DNA of 64,000 nucleotides from Bathynomus jamesi (GCA_023014485.1 JAJOZX010001567.1:172501-236500); one strand, 5' to 3'. Shown: positions 1-11,173, counted from the stretch's first letter. Translations and numbers: made by a program. Notes: generated from the sequence alone by a model not told the origin.

Positions 1-236
1 GATCGAGACTCGGTGACGGCAGCAAAACCCAACTGTTCATCCTTCCACACAATAAAGAAAGTGGTTGGTAGATAAGTGGGTACCCTGGGTGGCCTAGTGG
101 TTAAGACGCTGGGCTGCTGGTTGTGCGTGGTTCGGATTCCACGTTAAACTGTAGGTCTAAGGGGGACTGAAAAGCTTGACCTTCGTCAGAATAAACAATT
201 CGGGCGGAAGCTAACCAAAGCTTGCTCATTCGAATC
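1..236 (+). mobile_element. Dimeric tRNA-derived SINE, 3' part (copy A)
   Basis: The 5' end is cut by the window edge. The segment matches the copies at 8448-8802 and 27443-27743 (minus) nearly base for base. After a linker ending in ACCCTGGG it has a second tRNA-like unit: an A-box-like TGGCCTAGTGG near 93 and a B-box-like GGTTCGGATTCC near 130. The 3' end reads GGGCGGAAGCTAACCAAAGC. SINEs are non-coding, transcribed by polymerase III and mobilised by LINE proteins. No A-tail or target duplication can be assigned at this copy. Confidence 0.8.
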
Positions 237-660
237 ATGAGATTTGTTCCCCTTTTTTTTATTAATTTCTGTAGGTTACATTGAATAAAGTCTGACCGAA
301 TTATTTAATTATTTAATCTTTAGTTTTTAGAGACGTCCCGATCGGTCACTTAATGTATGCACCTTTTCGAAAATGACATCATTATTGGTTTTTATCGGGA
401 CGACAAAAACTGTACGTAAGTTTGTGAATTGAGAGTCGCTACACGTTCTTTCTCTTTCCTTGAACGTTTTCAATTCTCTTTGCATTTATTATGATTATAT
501 AGAAAGAAGAGAATGTAAAATGTTGTACAACTTAAATTGTTATGGAAAAGTGTTATTGTATTTTAAAGTTTCAAGGGCAGAATCAGACTTGAAAAACGTT
601 GGAGAGGTTAAAAAGTTGAAAGGATGTTATGCAAATTTCTTTTTAACATCGTTTTCGTTC
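237..660. other. AT-rich unassigned DNA
   Basis: There is no credible coding sequence and no repeat that I could match elsewhere in the window. Confidence 0.5.
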
Positions 661-664
661 AGTC

Positions 665-709
<45 letters not shown>
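665..709. repeat. Compound (GT)n(TA)n microsatellite
   Basis: A short GT run passes directly into a TA run. The apparent reading frame across it is a dinucleotide artefact. Confidence 0.95.
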
Positions 710-710
<1 letters not shown>

Positions 711-1550
711 ATTTTTTTACATTTATCATTTACATTTTTTATTAATCTTTTGCTTAAAGCGTTCATTTATTTGTTTCATAATTATTAATAATTGATAATT
801 AATATCTAATTTTATTATGCTTTTTTTACATCAATTTTTTACACTAATTTTTGACACTAAAGAGAGTTAAAAGCCACAATTTTAAGCAGTAAATTATATT
901 TAAAACTTCACCTCTATTTTCTTCGACGAGTTAATGATGCAAATAAGCATTCAAGTGAAATTATAATTGTTAATTGTAAAAAAATATTTCTCGATGAAGT
1001 CAAACTGAAATTAGATCTAATAACGTTCATTATAACACTTTATGAAGTACGTTCTGTAAAGAATACAAGTATTTTAATGTAATTTTAAGGAATACAAATA
1101 TATCTTAATGTGATTTTAAGTATTCACCGAGTATTTCAGTTCTGAACGCTATAAAAAGAGATATGACGTGAAATTCATTAATTTATCTATATTATTTGGT
1201 AAAACTCAATTTACTCTTTTAATAAATAGATATTATTATAGATATTATATGCCATGAGAGTATCAGCAAAAGAGAGTGAACGTTCAAAAGAAAACCTATG
1301 GAGTGTCTGAAGCTAAATTAACTGCATCATTTGTATACTGAGCGAATGGTATGTACGCCATTATATTAGATGATGAGAGGATCTTAAATCCAGCACTGTT
1401 TCAATTTAAAATTACTCGAAAGTATTCTTGTTTCTAACTTGCTTTTAATGACTTTTATATTACGTAAATGACGTCATTTTGCCAGTTTAATATATACTGT
1501 TTAGACTCATTTCATGGAGGAGAAACGATTATAAACATTAAATTAAAATA
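710..1550. other. AT-rich unassigned DNA
   Basis: No coding sequence or recognisable repeat was seen. Confidence 0.5.
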
Positions 1551-1551
1551 A

Positions 1552-1682
1552 ATATATATATATATATATATATTACACACAATTATATATATACACAGTT
1601 TACTCTGAAACTGTAAATACAGATTTGAATGCAGATTTTGCTCGAGTTGCAAAATTTTGTTTAAAATTTCCTTAATATATAT

Positions 1683-1745
<63 letters not shown>
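1552..1745. repeat. Two (TA)n tracts
   Basis: TA runs lie at about 1552-1573 and 1674-1744, separated by about 100 bp of ordinary sequence. Confidence 0.95.
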
Positions 1746-1747
<2 letters not shown>

Positions 1748-2570
1748 GTGTTGAAGATGAAAGCTCATTCCTGTGCAAGCTGAGCTCCGTTTTAAGATGC
1801 ATTTAGCTGCGTAGAAAAGCTCCACCCGATATGAATATTTATGCTTTGGCGTTCAATTTCGAAGCCCTATCGGCCAGCCCTATAACATGTCGTTCAAACA
1901 ATGCGAATGTCTTAAAAACATAGTTTGCGATGTCTCTCTGACCGCAGATTTGGGCTTTGAAATGTGGAAAGTTTCATTAAGTTTGGCGTTATCAATATAT
2001 ATATTAGCTCAAATATATCCCCTATTCCTCGTAATTGTATTTCTAATTTTTGTTTTGTTATTTTTAATATGTTTTTAATGGTATCTTCTAAAATCATCTT
2101 TGAAGCTTAACGCATTTTCCATGTTTCAAAACGTGTATATCTTATCATAGATTTTGAGTAACTGTTCTCAGTGGATTTGTAGTTTAGAAATATATTAATT
2201 TACTCGCTCTTCTGCATTCGAATTAAGTGAGGTTAAAATTTTGATCTCCTCTCACATATTAAAAGCAATTAAGGGACTAAGTATTAATAAGTAAAATGTT
2301 TTACAATGAGAGAAGTAGTTAAGAAAGTGAGTTCTCTGTTCGACTCCGTGTAAAAAAAATTGGTGAAAGATTTACTGTAGAAGAGATGACTAATTTAAGG
2401 AGGCATAAATAGGCAATAAATAAAAATGTTCCCCTTTGATTTATTTCGCTGTTTATAATAGATGACGCATCTTTACGCGTAAATGATGAACTTCTGTATC
2501 AAAAATGGTATTAACAATGAAACAAGTTCATATCCTAAAAGGAAAGTTAACTTTAACATATGTATTTTTA
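1746..2570. other. AT-rich unassigned DNA
   Basis: Both strands contain short open frames of about 60 codons near 1890-2095. They have low complexity and resemble nothing I know. Confidence 0.5.
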
Positions 2571-2572
2571 AC

Positions 2573-2740
2573 GTATATATATATATTATATATATATATA
2601 TATATAATATATATATATAGCTATTATTTTATTTAACACAAAATTATCGTTATTAAACACAATAAATTTACATAATTTTGCGTTGTTGCATGGGATAGTA
2701 TCTCAGTTCTGTTATCACTAATCGTTAATATATATATATA

Positions 2741-2811
<71 letters not shown>
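2573..2811. repeat. (TA)n tracts
   Basis: An interrupted TA run lies at about 2573-2620 and a long one at about 2745-2810, followed by ATTTATTTATTTTA. Confidence 0.95.
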
Positions 2812-2814
<3 letters not shown>

Positions 2815-4190
2815 TTATTTTATAAACAATTTATATTAATTATTTATCCCGAGTGACTTAAATGCCGCTAAACCATTAAGAAATGATCCAAAGATGATCA
2901 TTATATAAAAGTATAATGAAATAGATAGTTTATTTATAATGATAAGATAGATATTAAAATATAATATATAAAATTACTTGATATAAAATTTTTATTAAAA
3001 ATTCTGGTATAACTTTCTCATAATTGCGACCGAATTGATAGATACGAATCCTAATCTCGGTTCGGAAATTTTTTTAGTTCACGAAAAATGCAGCTAAATT
3101 TTTTGTTTTTTTATTCTTCACCCAAAAAAAATGGGAGAGATGAACTGAAAAAGTGCATTAAAAAAGACCGTGATGGGCTGCAATAATTTATAAGTTGACG
3201 TAGCGTATAATGCAAAGCAAAATAAAGCCGAAGATATACTTCAAAATTATGTGTTCGTAGATAAATGTGAATATTCTGACGATAAAACAGCTTGTAACTA
3301 CGATAAGCATACAGAATATACCCGAACATCATTTTTAAGCTCTCAGAACCCGCCATGCTAGAGCGAATACAACATGGAACCAATGAAATATGAACATGTT
3401 AATAACACAGAAAGAGATGACGGAGCAAATAAGAGAATTTCACGAGAAGAGATGCGAATGATAAAGTAATAAGGGAAATTATCGTAATAATAGTGATACA
3501 AACCCCAGTTACCGAAAGCGTTCCGATAATCGTTGTTGTTTGACTGCTAAGATGACGAAAATCACAGGCGGTGGGGCTATCGCTTTCTCCATCGTTAAGC
3601 TAGGAAGGTGTTAAAAATCGTACTTTAACGTAGAGTATGTGGTTAAAAGTGTAGTCATAATTAAAAGTTAGATTTATAGCCATCACACAGTACGTAAATC
3701 AAAACTAGAAGGTGGCTATTTTTTATAAATATAGATACGATTTTAAATAGTATATATTTCAGAACGGTTATTTTTACATAAACATATCACAAAAATAGCG
3801 GAAAAACTTAGATATTTTAATATTTTACATAAATAATGCGATTTTTTCTCAAATTCGACATAAAATTACATTTTATACAAAATTCAAAAACTCTTTTCGA
3901 TAATTACATATATTTTACATTTTAATTCAAGCTATAATGGCTTTTAGGTTCAGCATTTCTTTGATATCGTAAATTCGGTTCATAAAGTTTAATTAAATAT
4001 ATTTATTTATGGATGGTCCAATAATAATTAAGGAATATAAAAATATATGATATTTATCATAATTTCTTAACTTTCTTTTTCGAATGAAGCCCTTGCAGCG
4101 TTTAGCCTCCAAATCTGATTGACTTTGATAATAAAATCTCTTTAATATTTGTACCTAAATATATCATGGAGAAAATAAAATCTAAAACAT
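2812..4190. other. AT-rich unassigned DNA
   Basis: About 1.4 kb with no coding match. A 90-codon minus frame near 3111-3383 has no recognisable motif. Confidence 0.5.
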
Positions 4191-4195
4191 ATTTA

Positions 4196-4202
4196 TATAT
4201 AA

Positions 4203-4250
<48 letters not shown>

Positions 4251-4308
4251 TTCGATGATCTTTTTCTTGAACTTAAAAATAAATTACAAATTTTATGATA
4301 CATTATTG

Positions 4309-4367
<59 letters not shown>

Positions 4368-4387
4368 TATATACACAGAGAGAGATA

Positions 4388-4433
<46 letters not shown>
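4196..4433. repeat. (TA)n tracts ending in (GA)n
   Basis: TA runs lie at about 4196-4246 and 4312-4372. The second passes through GATA-type units into a GA run ending at 4433. Confidence 0.95.
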
Positions 4434-4434
<1 letters not shown>

Positions 4435-4453
4435 AATATAACACATTATTTCT

Positions 4454-5051
4454 CAGTGGCGACTCGTGGTATAAATGTATGGGGTGTGCGATTTCATAAA
4501 ATTGTACGACAACACGGACTCACAATAGGCTAGCGCGAATCCAACTGCCGCTCACAAGAATACTTGTATTAACATATGCGGCTATGCCAGACGTACAATT
4601 CTAGTTAATTACAAATAAGTAATAATTTCAATAAAATACATATAAATGGCTTATATCATTATTACTGAAGTAACTATTAGTAAAAATAAAGTTGTTATTA
4701 TAAAAAAAATTCGCGATTGCACTTATATTTTCATTACAACAGTAAAATATAATTTATATTTACTTGAGCGAAAAATCTATCGCTCCATTCGGCTGCAATA
4801 TTATTTTGTATTCAAACAGCAGTACGCTGTTTGAAGCTATGCTATAAGTTTAGAATATTATGTACTGTATGAAGGCTTACTCAAAATGCCTCATGAATCA
4901 TGATATGCCACATGAATTTTTAAAATATATTTCAAGAATATTTAGTTTAATATCTTAAAATTAATATATTTTTTATCTGTTAAATTAATATTTATCGTTT
5001 CAAGCAAGGGGGAGCGACCGCTCCATCGCTCCTATACGCCAGTCGCCACTG
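4454..5051. mobile_element. hAT-type MITE with perfect 8-bp TSD
   Basis: The left end CAGTGGCGACTCGTGGTATA and the right end (reverse complement CAGTGGCGACTGGCGTATAG) form imperfect terminal inverted repeats. CAGTGG-type ends are typical of hAT transposons. The 8 bases outside each end are identical: TTATTTCT at 4446-4453 and 5052-5059. This is the 8-bp target duplication expected of hAT. The 598-bp interior has no transposase coding, so the element depended on an enzyme from elsewhere. Confidence 0.85.
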
Positions 5052-5298
5052 TTATTTCTTATTCTTTATTCATGGTTACGACAATTCGGTTGTCCAATCG
5101 AATACTGAAGAGAGACCAACATAGGCCTTTCGCTCTTCGTACTGAACATTTGAACATCAGCGATGAGCTTCTTCGCTGTTTCTATGGTTACCCTTTGCTT
5201 TACTTTCTACCAAACATACATTTTGGCTGAAAGAATTTCACTGCGCTTAAATAGAAATTTAATGAACGCTGAGTATGTAACCCCTCACGTCAAACTTA

Positions 5299-5590
5299 TA
5301 TATGTTACAGGGAATCTGTGTAACTAGGGATTTCATGAAATCCCTAAAATGTTCAGGGATTTTCTGTAAGATTAAATCGTGGTATTTTCGTCAGTTTTAA
5401 CGAAAATATCACGACTTAACCTAACCAATCGTCACGGGCGCACAGTTGACCTAAACGGGCATTCAATTAACCTAATCGGGCATTCAATAATTTTCCCGTA
5501 GGTTTAACGAAAATATCACAACTTAACCTTATATGAAATCCTTGAACATTTTAGGGATTTCATGAAATCCCTAGTTACACAGATTCCCTG

Positions 5591-5598
<8 letters not shown>
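5299..5598. mobile_element. MITE with long inverted repeats
   Basis: The ends read TATGTTACAGGGAATCTGTG and, inverted, TATGTTGCAGGGAATCTGTG. The inverted repeat continues through an inner palindrome, AGGGATTTCATGAAATCCCT, near each end. AATATCAC-type motifs and GGGCATTCAAT repeats occupy the middle. There is no coding capacity. I cannot assign the superfamily with confidence. Confidence 0.7.
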
Positions 5599-5626
<28 letters not shown>

Positions 5627-5675
5627 CAGGGAATCTATGTAACTAAGGATTTCATGAAATCCCTAATATATATAT

Positions 5676-5729
<54 letters not shown>
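5599..5729. repeat. (TA)n with embedded MITE-end fragment
   Basis: TA runs flank 5624-5665, which repeats the terminal roughly 40 bases of the MITE at 5299-5598 with two or three changes. It is either a solo end or a replication or assembly duplication. Confidence 0.8.
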
Positions 5730-5731
<2 letters not shown>

Positions 5732-6570
5732 CTTCACATTAAACGCGTGAACTCCTTTATTTTGAAATAGCCGGGAGAAAAAATGAAACATCCGTTCCGA
5801 GCGCTTTTTAGTTTGCCAGAGAAGTTGAAATAAACTCGAAAGTACTCAGAGGGGAAATAGATGTCTCATTTTTTTCTGAGGGTTATTGAAGAAAAAGTAT
5901 ATATATATATATAATCTTCAATGACCATTATGCAGATCATGTAGAAATCATGATGGTATCATAACCAAACTAATTATATTTATCACTATTGCTTTACAGT
6001 TTGTGAAAAAAGTTCGCCTAGAAACCAAATTTCTAAAAACCACAAAAAATTATGAATTGGTAATGACTGTTTTTCTTTACAAACTTTATTATTTTCTGAC
6101 GTACATCAGTAAAAACCAAGAAAAACAGACAAATATTAACGCGATTTTTTTTTTTTTTATGCCTTTCGTAAATTTCATGTTTGGAGGCAAACTTTTCTAA
6201 CCGAAATTGTGGATTGATCATTTCATAATATTAATAAATATTTACAAAAATCTAGAAAAATTTGTGGATGCAAAATACTGAAAACCATTTAATTAGAACA
6301 TCTCAGAGTAATAAAGACTCGATAATATTTATTTTATGAATTATGCTTTTTAAAATTAAAAAGTCACTTATTTTATAGCATTAAAAGATACGCTGAAAAT
6401 AAGGATTTTTCCTTGCGTATATCGTTAAATTTGATCTTTCCTATATTATTTTTCATTTCGTGTTCGCAACATCTTTTCCTCGACTGAAGAAGATAAAAAA
6501 AAGAATAAAAAACCCTGTTTTTATACCGTTCTAAGCATAACATTAAAGCGATCTAATAATAAAAATAATA

Positions 6571-6601
<31 letters not shown>

Positions 6602-6974
6602 TAATAAAAGGGTTTTCGCATTTATTTTTGTTCACCCTGTACGAACGTTTGTAAAGATTTTTTTAAAAATATTTAATTATGAGAAAAGTGGCAAACTTAG
6701 TGTATCATTAAAAGAGTTCACCCTGTACTTACTATTTTATTAAATTATAGGAAAAAATAACTCAATAACTGTTGTACAGGGTACAGCTTCCATTTATTTC
6801 ACATTCTATAATCAGAACCCTTATTTGTTTCATCATATATAACAGAGTATATATATATGCAGGTCCAAAGATCAACACAACTTTTACATTATTTTCTTTA
6901 TATATATATATATAAATATAAATAAAGTTATTTATATATATTTTATATGATGCCTAATATATATATATAGTATA
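5730..6974. other. Unassigned AT-rich DNA with TA runs and CCCTGTAC motifs
   Basis: TA runs lie at about 6571-6600 and 6899-6915. TTCACCCTGTAC occurs at about 6629 and 6717, and its inverse GTACAGGGTA at about 6776. These look like worn ends of mariner-type MITEs, but no clean element boundary can be drawn. Confidence 0.45.
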
Positions 6975-7250
6975 TATAAGTAGGGGGTGATGATATCTGT
7001 CTGTCTGATGTCTGATATATATATATATATATATATATAAATAGGGGATGTTGATGTCGCTCTCTCTGATGTCTGATGATGTTCTATGTTCATTTATACA
7101 CCACTAAACGGCTGCACTAAATTTAGTATACACATTAAGAGAGAATCAGGGAAGGTTTTCGTAACACACTCATCCCTCCCAATTGTGGAAGTTGTGTTTC
7201 GGGGTGGGGGGTGGGGGTTTGCTTGCGCAATGCGCAGCGGACATTCTAAT
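6975..7250 (+). repeat. Helitron-like repeat R4, copy 1
   Basis: It shares order and sequence with 12001-12245: a GGGGGTGATGAT start, CTGTCTGTCTG, then AAACGGCTGCAC, AAATTTAGTATACACATTAA, CAGGGAAGGTTTTCGTAA and a G-rich block. A diverged relative occurs in inverse orientation at 38336-38425. The Helitron assignment is tentative. It rests on linking that third copy to a CTAG end at 37392. Confidence 0.5.
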
Positions 7251-7251
7251 A

Positions 7252-8192
7252 TTTTTTTTATGCAGGAAGGAGGTGCCAAGGGCTAAAGCCCGTAAAAGCG
7301 CCCCTCCCATAGAAGAAGAGAGCCAAAATCAAGGTCCAGGGTTTTCGAGATGCCTAGACACTCCGCTTTTGAAAGATGGGAGGTCATAGACAGGAGGAAA
7401 GATGGATTGAGGAAGATTGTTCCAGAGTTGACCGGTTGAGCCTGAAAATACCAATTAACCCTTGCATTAGATAGTTGGACAGAAAAGGAATGAGAAAGTG
7501 TAGAAAGTCTGGTACTGCGTGCTCTCCTTAAAGGAGGAAGCATGCCGTTAGAGAGCTCAGAAGAGCAATGTCCGTTATGATAGCGATAGTAAAGAGAGAG
7601 TGAGGCAACATTACGGCGAAGAGAGAGGGGTTGAAGGCAGTCAGTAAGAGGCGGGGAATTGATGAGACAAAAAATCTTTGATTCCACCCAAGTACGGCTG
7701 TGTGGGTTAAACCAACCCACACGTGAGAAGCATACTCCATACAGGGGCGAACAAGACCCCTGTACAGAGACAGCAACTGAGTGGGGGTGAAGAATCTGCG
7801 GGGGCGGTACAGCCACCTAACTTCTTAGAAGCTGTTTTAGAAAGAGAGTATAAGTGATCTTTCCAGGAAAGATCACGAGAAAAGGAAACGCCAAGAATGT
7901 TAAGAGACGACGAAGGATTGAGTTAAGCGTTGTTGAAGGTAAGGGGATAGTCGTGTGGAAGATTGTGATGAGTAGATAGATGGAGGAACTGATTTTTTGA
8001 GGCATTGAAAGCCACAAGGTTTTCACTGCCCCAATCAGATATAGCAGAAAGATCAGAGGTCAGGTGTCCCATAGCAGTCCTACGCGAATCATGAAGCGAC
8101 TGCTGTGAGGGACGCTTTGTGAAGCGGGTGAAGTGAAGAGTGGAATCATCGGCATAAGAGTGAATAGGACAGGAAGTGCGAATTAAAAGATC
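7252..8192 (-). pseudogene. Truncated LINE (Jockey/CR1-like), RT C-terminal half and 3' tail
   Basis: Read on the minus strand, the protein starts at reverse transcriptase motif C (SYADDST, about 8142-8159). It continues through SDWGSENLVAFNAS, then the thumb and connection region with LSLYRGLVRPCMEYASHVW, FCLINSPPLTDCLQPLSLRR and ARSTRLSTLSHSFSVQLSNA. Family members from arthropods share these blocks. The frame shifts at least three times, so it is inactive. The fingers/palm and endonuclease are absent: the 5' truncation falls at a TA run (8193-8212), as target-primed reverse transcription often leaves. The 3' end is marked by CCTTCCTGCATAAAAAAAAT (about 7252-7270 inverted). The same tail recurs at 24182-24296 and 45070-45125. 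The exact clade is uncertain. Confidence 0.85.
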
Positions 8193-8212
8193 AATATATA
8201 TATATATATATA
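8193..8212. repeat. (TA)n between LINE and 5S-SINE
   Basis: A short TA run separates the two retroelements. Confidence 0.9.
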
Positions 8213-8428
8213 GCGGGGCTACGTAGTGGCCGATGTCGTAACACCGCTTCTCGGAGATCAGCGAAGTTAAGCGACATTGGGTCTGGGTAGTAGTTGGATG
8301 GGAGACCGTCCTCTGCGCCCAGATTATGTAGCGACCCGTGGTTCGGATCCCACGTAAAGCTGTAGGTCCCCTCCGTCATATCCTCAGATGTTGCGAAGGA
8401 GGTTAAACAACCCAATTAAAAAAAAAAT
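8213..8428 (+). mobile_element. 5S rRNA-derived SINE, full-length copy
   Basis: The head copies the internal promoter half of 5S rRNA: AGCGAAGTTAAGCGACATTG, then GGGTAGTAGTTGGATGGGAG and ACC. This matches the A-box, intermediate element and C-box region of animal 5S genes. After about 110 bases it passes into GTGGTTCGGATCCCACGT, a core segment shared with the tRNA-SINE. It then has CCCCTCCGTCATATCC, GAAGGAGGTTAAACAACCC and an A-rich tail that merges into TA repeats. It is not a functional 5S gene, because the 5S 3' half is replaced. Other copies are at 23886-24485, 45170-45312, 45352-45556 and 62545-62695. Confidence 0.88.
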
Positions 8429-8447
8429 ATATATATATATATATATA

Positions 8448-8802
8448 GCGGTGGTGGTGGTGTAGTGGTAAGCATCGGTGCCTACGAATTCGCCGGTCCT
8501 GAGTTCAATTCCCGACAAAGGCAGGCGGCGCTCAGCTTACCCAGATGTTCATCCTTTCATACAAAAAATTGGGTTGGTAGATAAATGGGTATCCTGGGTA
8601 GTCTTAACGTAGTGGTTAAGACGCTGGGCTGCTGATCGGGAGGTCGGAAGATCGAGTTCAGCGAGGACTTTGTAATTTCTGACCACTTGTGGGTGGGTTG
8701 TGGTTCGGATTCCACATTAAGCTGAATGTCTAAGAAAGGGCAAGAATTTTGACCTTCGTCAGAATGAACAGTTCGGGTGGAAACAAAGCCAAGGCTACCA
8801 AG
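8448..8802 (+). mobile_element. Dimeric tRNA-derived SINE, full-length (copy B)
   Basis: The first tRNA-like unit begins at GCGGTGGTGGTGGTGTAGTG and has the B-box-like GAGTTCAATTCCC near 8500. A linker (CCCAGATGTTCATCCTTTCA) leads to a second unit with an A-box-like GTAGTGGTTAAGACGCTGGG and the B-box-like GGTTCGGATTCCAC near 8702. The tail ends CAGTTCGGGTGGAAACAAAG. It abuts TA runs on both sides. Compared with copy A it has an extra block of about 40 bases (about 8635-8690) between the second A and B boxes. Confidence 0.85.
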
Positions 8803-8803
8803 G

Positions 8804-8842
<39 letters not shown>
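8804..8842. repeat. (TA)n(CA)n microsatellite
   Basis: A TA run passes into a CA run directly after the SINE tail. Confidence 0.95.
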
Positions 8843-8843
<1 letters not shown>

Positions 8844-8883
8844 GTAGGGGATGATAATATATGTTAAACATGTTACACAGGGA

Positions 8884-9050
8884 AAATAAAAAGCGATTCC
8901 AAGGGCTTCGCATAATGAAACACCTCGTCAGGTGATGAATACACGAAAGGCCTTAGAATAGCCGCCTATTTTCTTTGTGAGTGTGTAATAGTCATTAATT
9001 ACATGTATTTAAGTGTGAAGTTCATTCCATATATATATATATATATACAG
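8884..9050 (+). repeat. Hairpin-family element, diverged copy
   Basis: It contains ACACCTCGTCAGG, TGAATACACGAAAGGCCTTA and the terminal AGTTCATTCC followed by TA repeats. These are the same blocks, in the same order, as the palindromic elements at 11174-11356, 33706-33817 and 50183-50355. Confidence 0.65.
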
Positions 9051-9189
9051 TATATGTAGAGAGAGAGAGAGAGAATTTGTATGAGCACAATAATGAACTA
9101 TTTCCACACTCAAACATAATATACCTCATAATTTTACTTTCACATAAGCATTTACGCCAACCTTAAAAAGAAATAAAACGCCTGAAACC

Positions 9190-9192
<3 letters not shown>

Positions 9193-9283
<91 letters not shown>
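9193..9283. repeat. (TA)n, about 90 bp
   Basis: An uninterrupted TA tract. Confidence 0.97.
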
Positions 9284-9286
<3 letters not shown>

Positions 9287-9660
9287 GAGTGAAATCAAAG
9301 CAAGTCCAGTAGCAAATGGTGAATTTTTACCAACTAATTGTACCTTATTTTTTATGTTAAATTACAATTATACTTCGCAAATAATGTAATCACTCCCGTG
9401 TCCAGCTATCCGTGGGTTGGTTATGGCCCAAAATGACAGACTCTAATAATTGTATATGTCAATTATTATCATAAAACTTTCGGGTTCAGATGCCATAAAA
9501 TTTGCACACAAATAAAATTGTATTCCGTTCCCAAGTTCTACTCGGGTCATTATTTATATACCTAATTACAATATATTAAATGCATATGTTACGAATATAT
9601 TCACAGTATACATAAATTTATACTACCATCGTACAAACTTTAATAGTCGGGTAGTGTCAC
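9284..9660. other. Unassigned DNA
   Basis: No coding sequence or repeat relationship was recognised. Confidence 0.5.
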
Positions 9661-9661
9661 T

Positions 9662-9761
<100 letters not shown>

Positions 9762-9916
9762 TGTACTGATAGACAAACATTAATATGGTTTAAAATTAGC
9801 ATACGCTAATGCGAATATTGATATGAATGAAATTATATTTCATTAATTTCTATCCACATATTATTAAAGTATAATAAAAGAAACATGAATTACCTCCAAA
9901 TGTAAAAACAAAAAAC

Positions 9917-9917
<1 letters not shown>

Positions 9918-9982
<65 letters not shown>
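9918..9982. repeat. (TA)n interrupted by an hAT MITE
   Basis: The TA tract resumes at 10240 after the inserted element. Confidence 0.95.
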
Positions 9983-9985
<3 letters not shown>

Positions 9986-10137
9986 TGGCGTGCAGTCAGG
10001 GTAAGCGAGCATGCGCCGCCTACCCAGTTAAAAGTCAAATTACAAAAAGTCAGTATATTAGTACAGTAATCGAAAACTAATATAAAGTTATGATGCTTGT
10101 ATATATAATATATATATATATTATATATATATATATA

Positions 10138-10181
<44 letters not shown>

Positions 10182-10236
10182 TAATATATATATTTGCAGC
10201 TACCACTTACCCTGCGGACACACCCACCGCACGCCA

Positions 10237-10239
<3 letters not shown>
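9983..10239. mobile_element. hAT-type MITE inside a TA microsatellite
   Basis: The left end is CAGTGGCGTGCAGTCAGGGT. The right end inverted is CAGTGGCGTGCGGTGGGTGT, with an inner GCAGGGTAAGTGG matching the left CAGGGTAAGCG. Both sides are followed by ATATATAT, compatible with an 8-bp duplication but uninformative in TA repeats. The interior has itself acquired TA runs (about 10103-10192). It has no coding capacity. Confidence 0.75.
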
Positions 10240-10327
<88 letters not shown>

Positions 10328-10331
10328 CAGA
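10240..10331. repeat. (TA)n(GA)n compound tract
   Basis: TA repeats to 10280 pass into GA repeats with one slip (GGAGAG), then ACAG units. Confidence 0.96.
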
Positions 10332-10556
10332 CAGACAGAGAGAAACAAAGAGATCTGAATGAAATACTACCATTACGTCGAGTGCAGAGGGGTTAGTATG
10401 GAAAGCACATTTGGACGGACGCGAAAACTTTATGCATACCCTCGGGTGTTAAAATATGGACCAGGTTGTACTGACTTTACATTGTCGTAGCGTGTGGTTA
10501 GTCCCATTACCATCTACTCAAGAGTTGCTTGCTTTGAATTCTGATGAAGGTAACCT

Positions 10557-10594
<38 letters not shown>

Positions 10595-11140
10595 CTAAGC
10601 AGACCTCTGGAAATAAATTTAGAATTTTGCAAAAAAAAAAAAAAAAAAAATGGCTGTCATTTAACGAGTTATCAAACGAAAATGTCGCATATATTTTTAA
10701 ATCACATTAATGAGCGTTGTAAACTTTTATGCCTTAACTAAGACGTAACGAAAGTCCCTAAATTTAGTCATAAGCGAATGTAAGGGTGATTTTATTACGC
10801 CTTTACTCCGGCATAAAACAAAAAAATCCGCAGTGAGAGAATCACAAAGAAAAAGATGGAAAAAAAAGCTTCAAAAAAACAAATGAGGAACAAACATTTT
10901 AGTTAAAATATTTAAAAATATTTTCAATTATTTTTCGTAGTCGTAAAAATTCCTTTTTGTAAAAATTATTTATTTATTTATTTATTTTTTTTTTTGTGAA
11001 TTTGAACGAGGAAATTGGTCATGAGTTTAAATAACTGAGAATTTTCGGCGTCAGGAAAGGTGAGTATTTGGGACATTTTCAAATTTTGAATGTGCTTTCG
11101 ATACTCTTTTCTAGTGGATGCGTCAAGCCTGAATATATAT
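10332..11140. other. Unassigned DNA with short TA and A runs
   Basis: It holds a TA run (10558-10590) and an A20-type run at about 10630-10650. Frames crossing them are low-complexity artefacts. Confidence 0.5.
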
Positions 11141-11173
11141 ATCTATATATATATATTATATATATATATATAT

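Noticed and set aside
7283..7816. 177-codon minus frame as a host gene
   Set aside because: It is the out-of-phase reading of LINE coding. Family blocks are spread over three frames in this interval.
8213..8428. Functional 5S rRNA gene
   Set aside because: Only the promoter half resembles 5S. The 3' half is replaced by SINE sequence and the copies are scattered and diverged.
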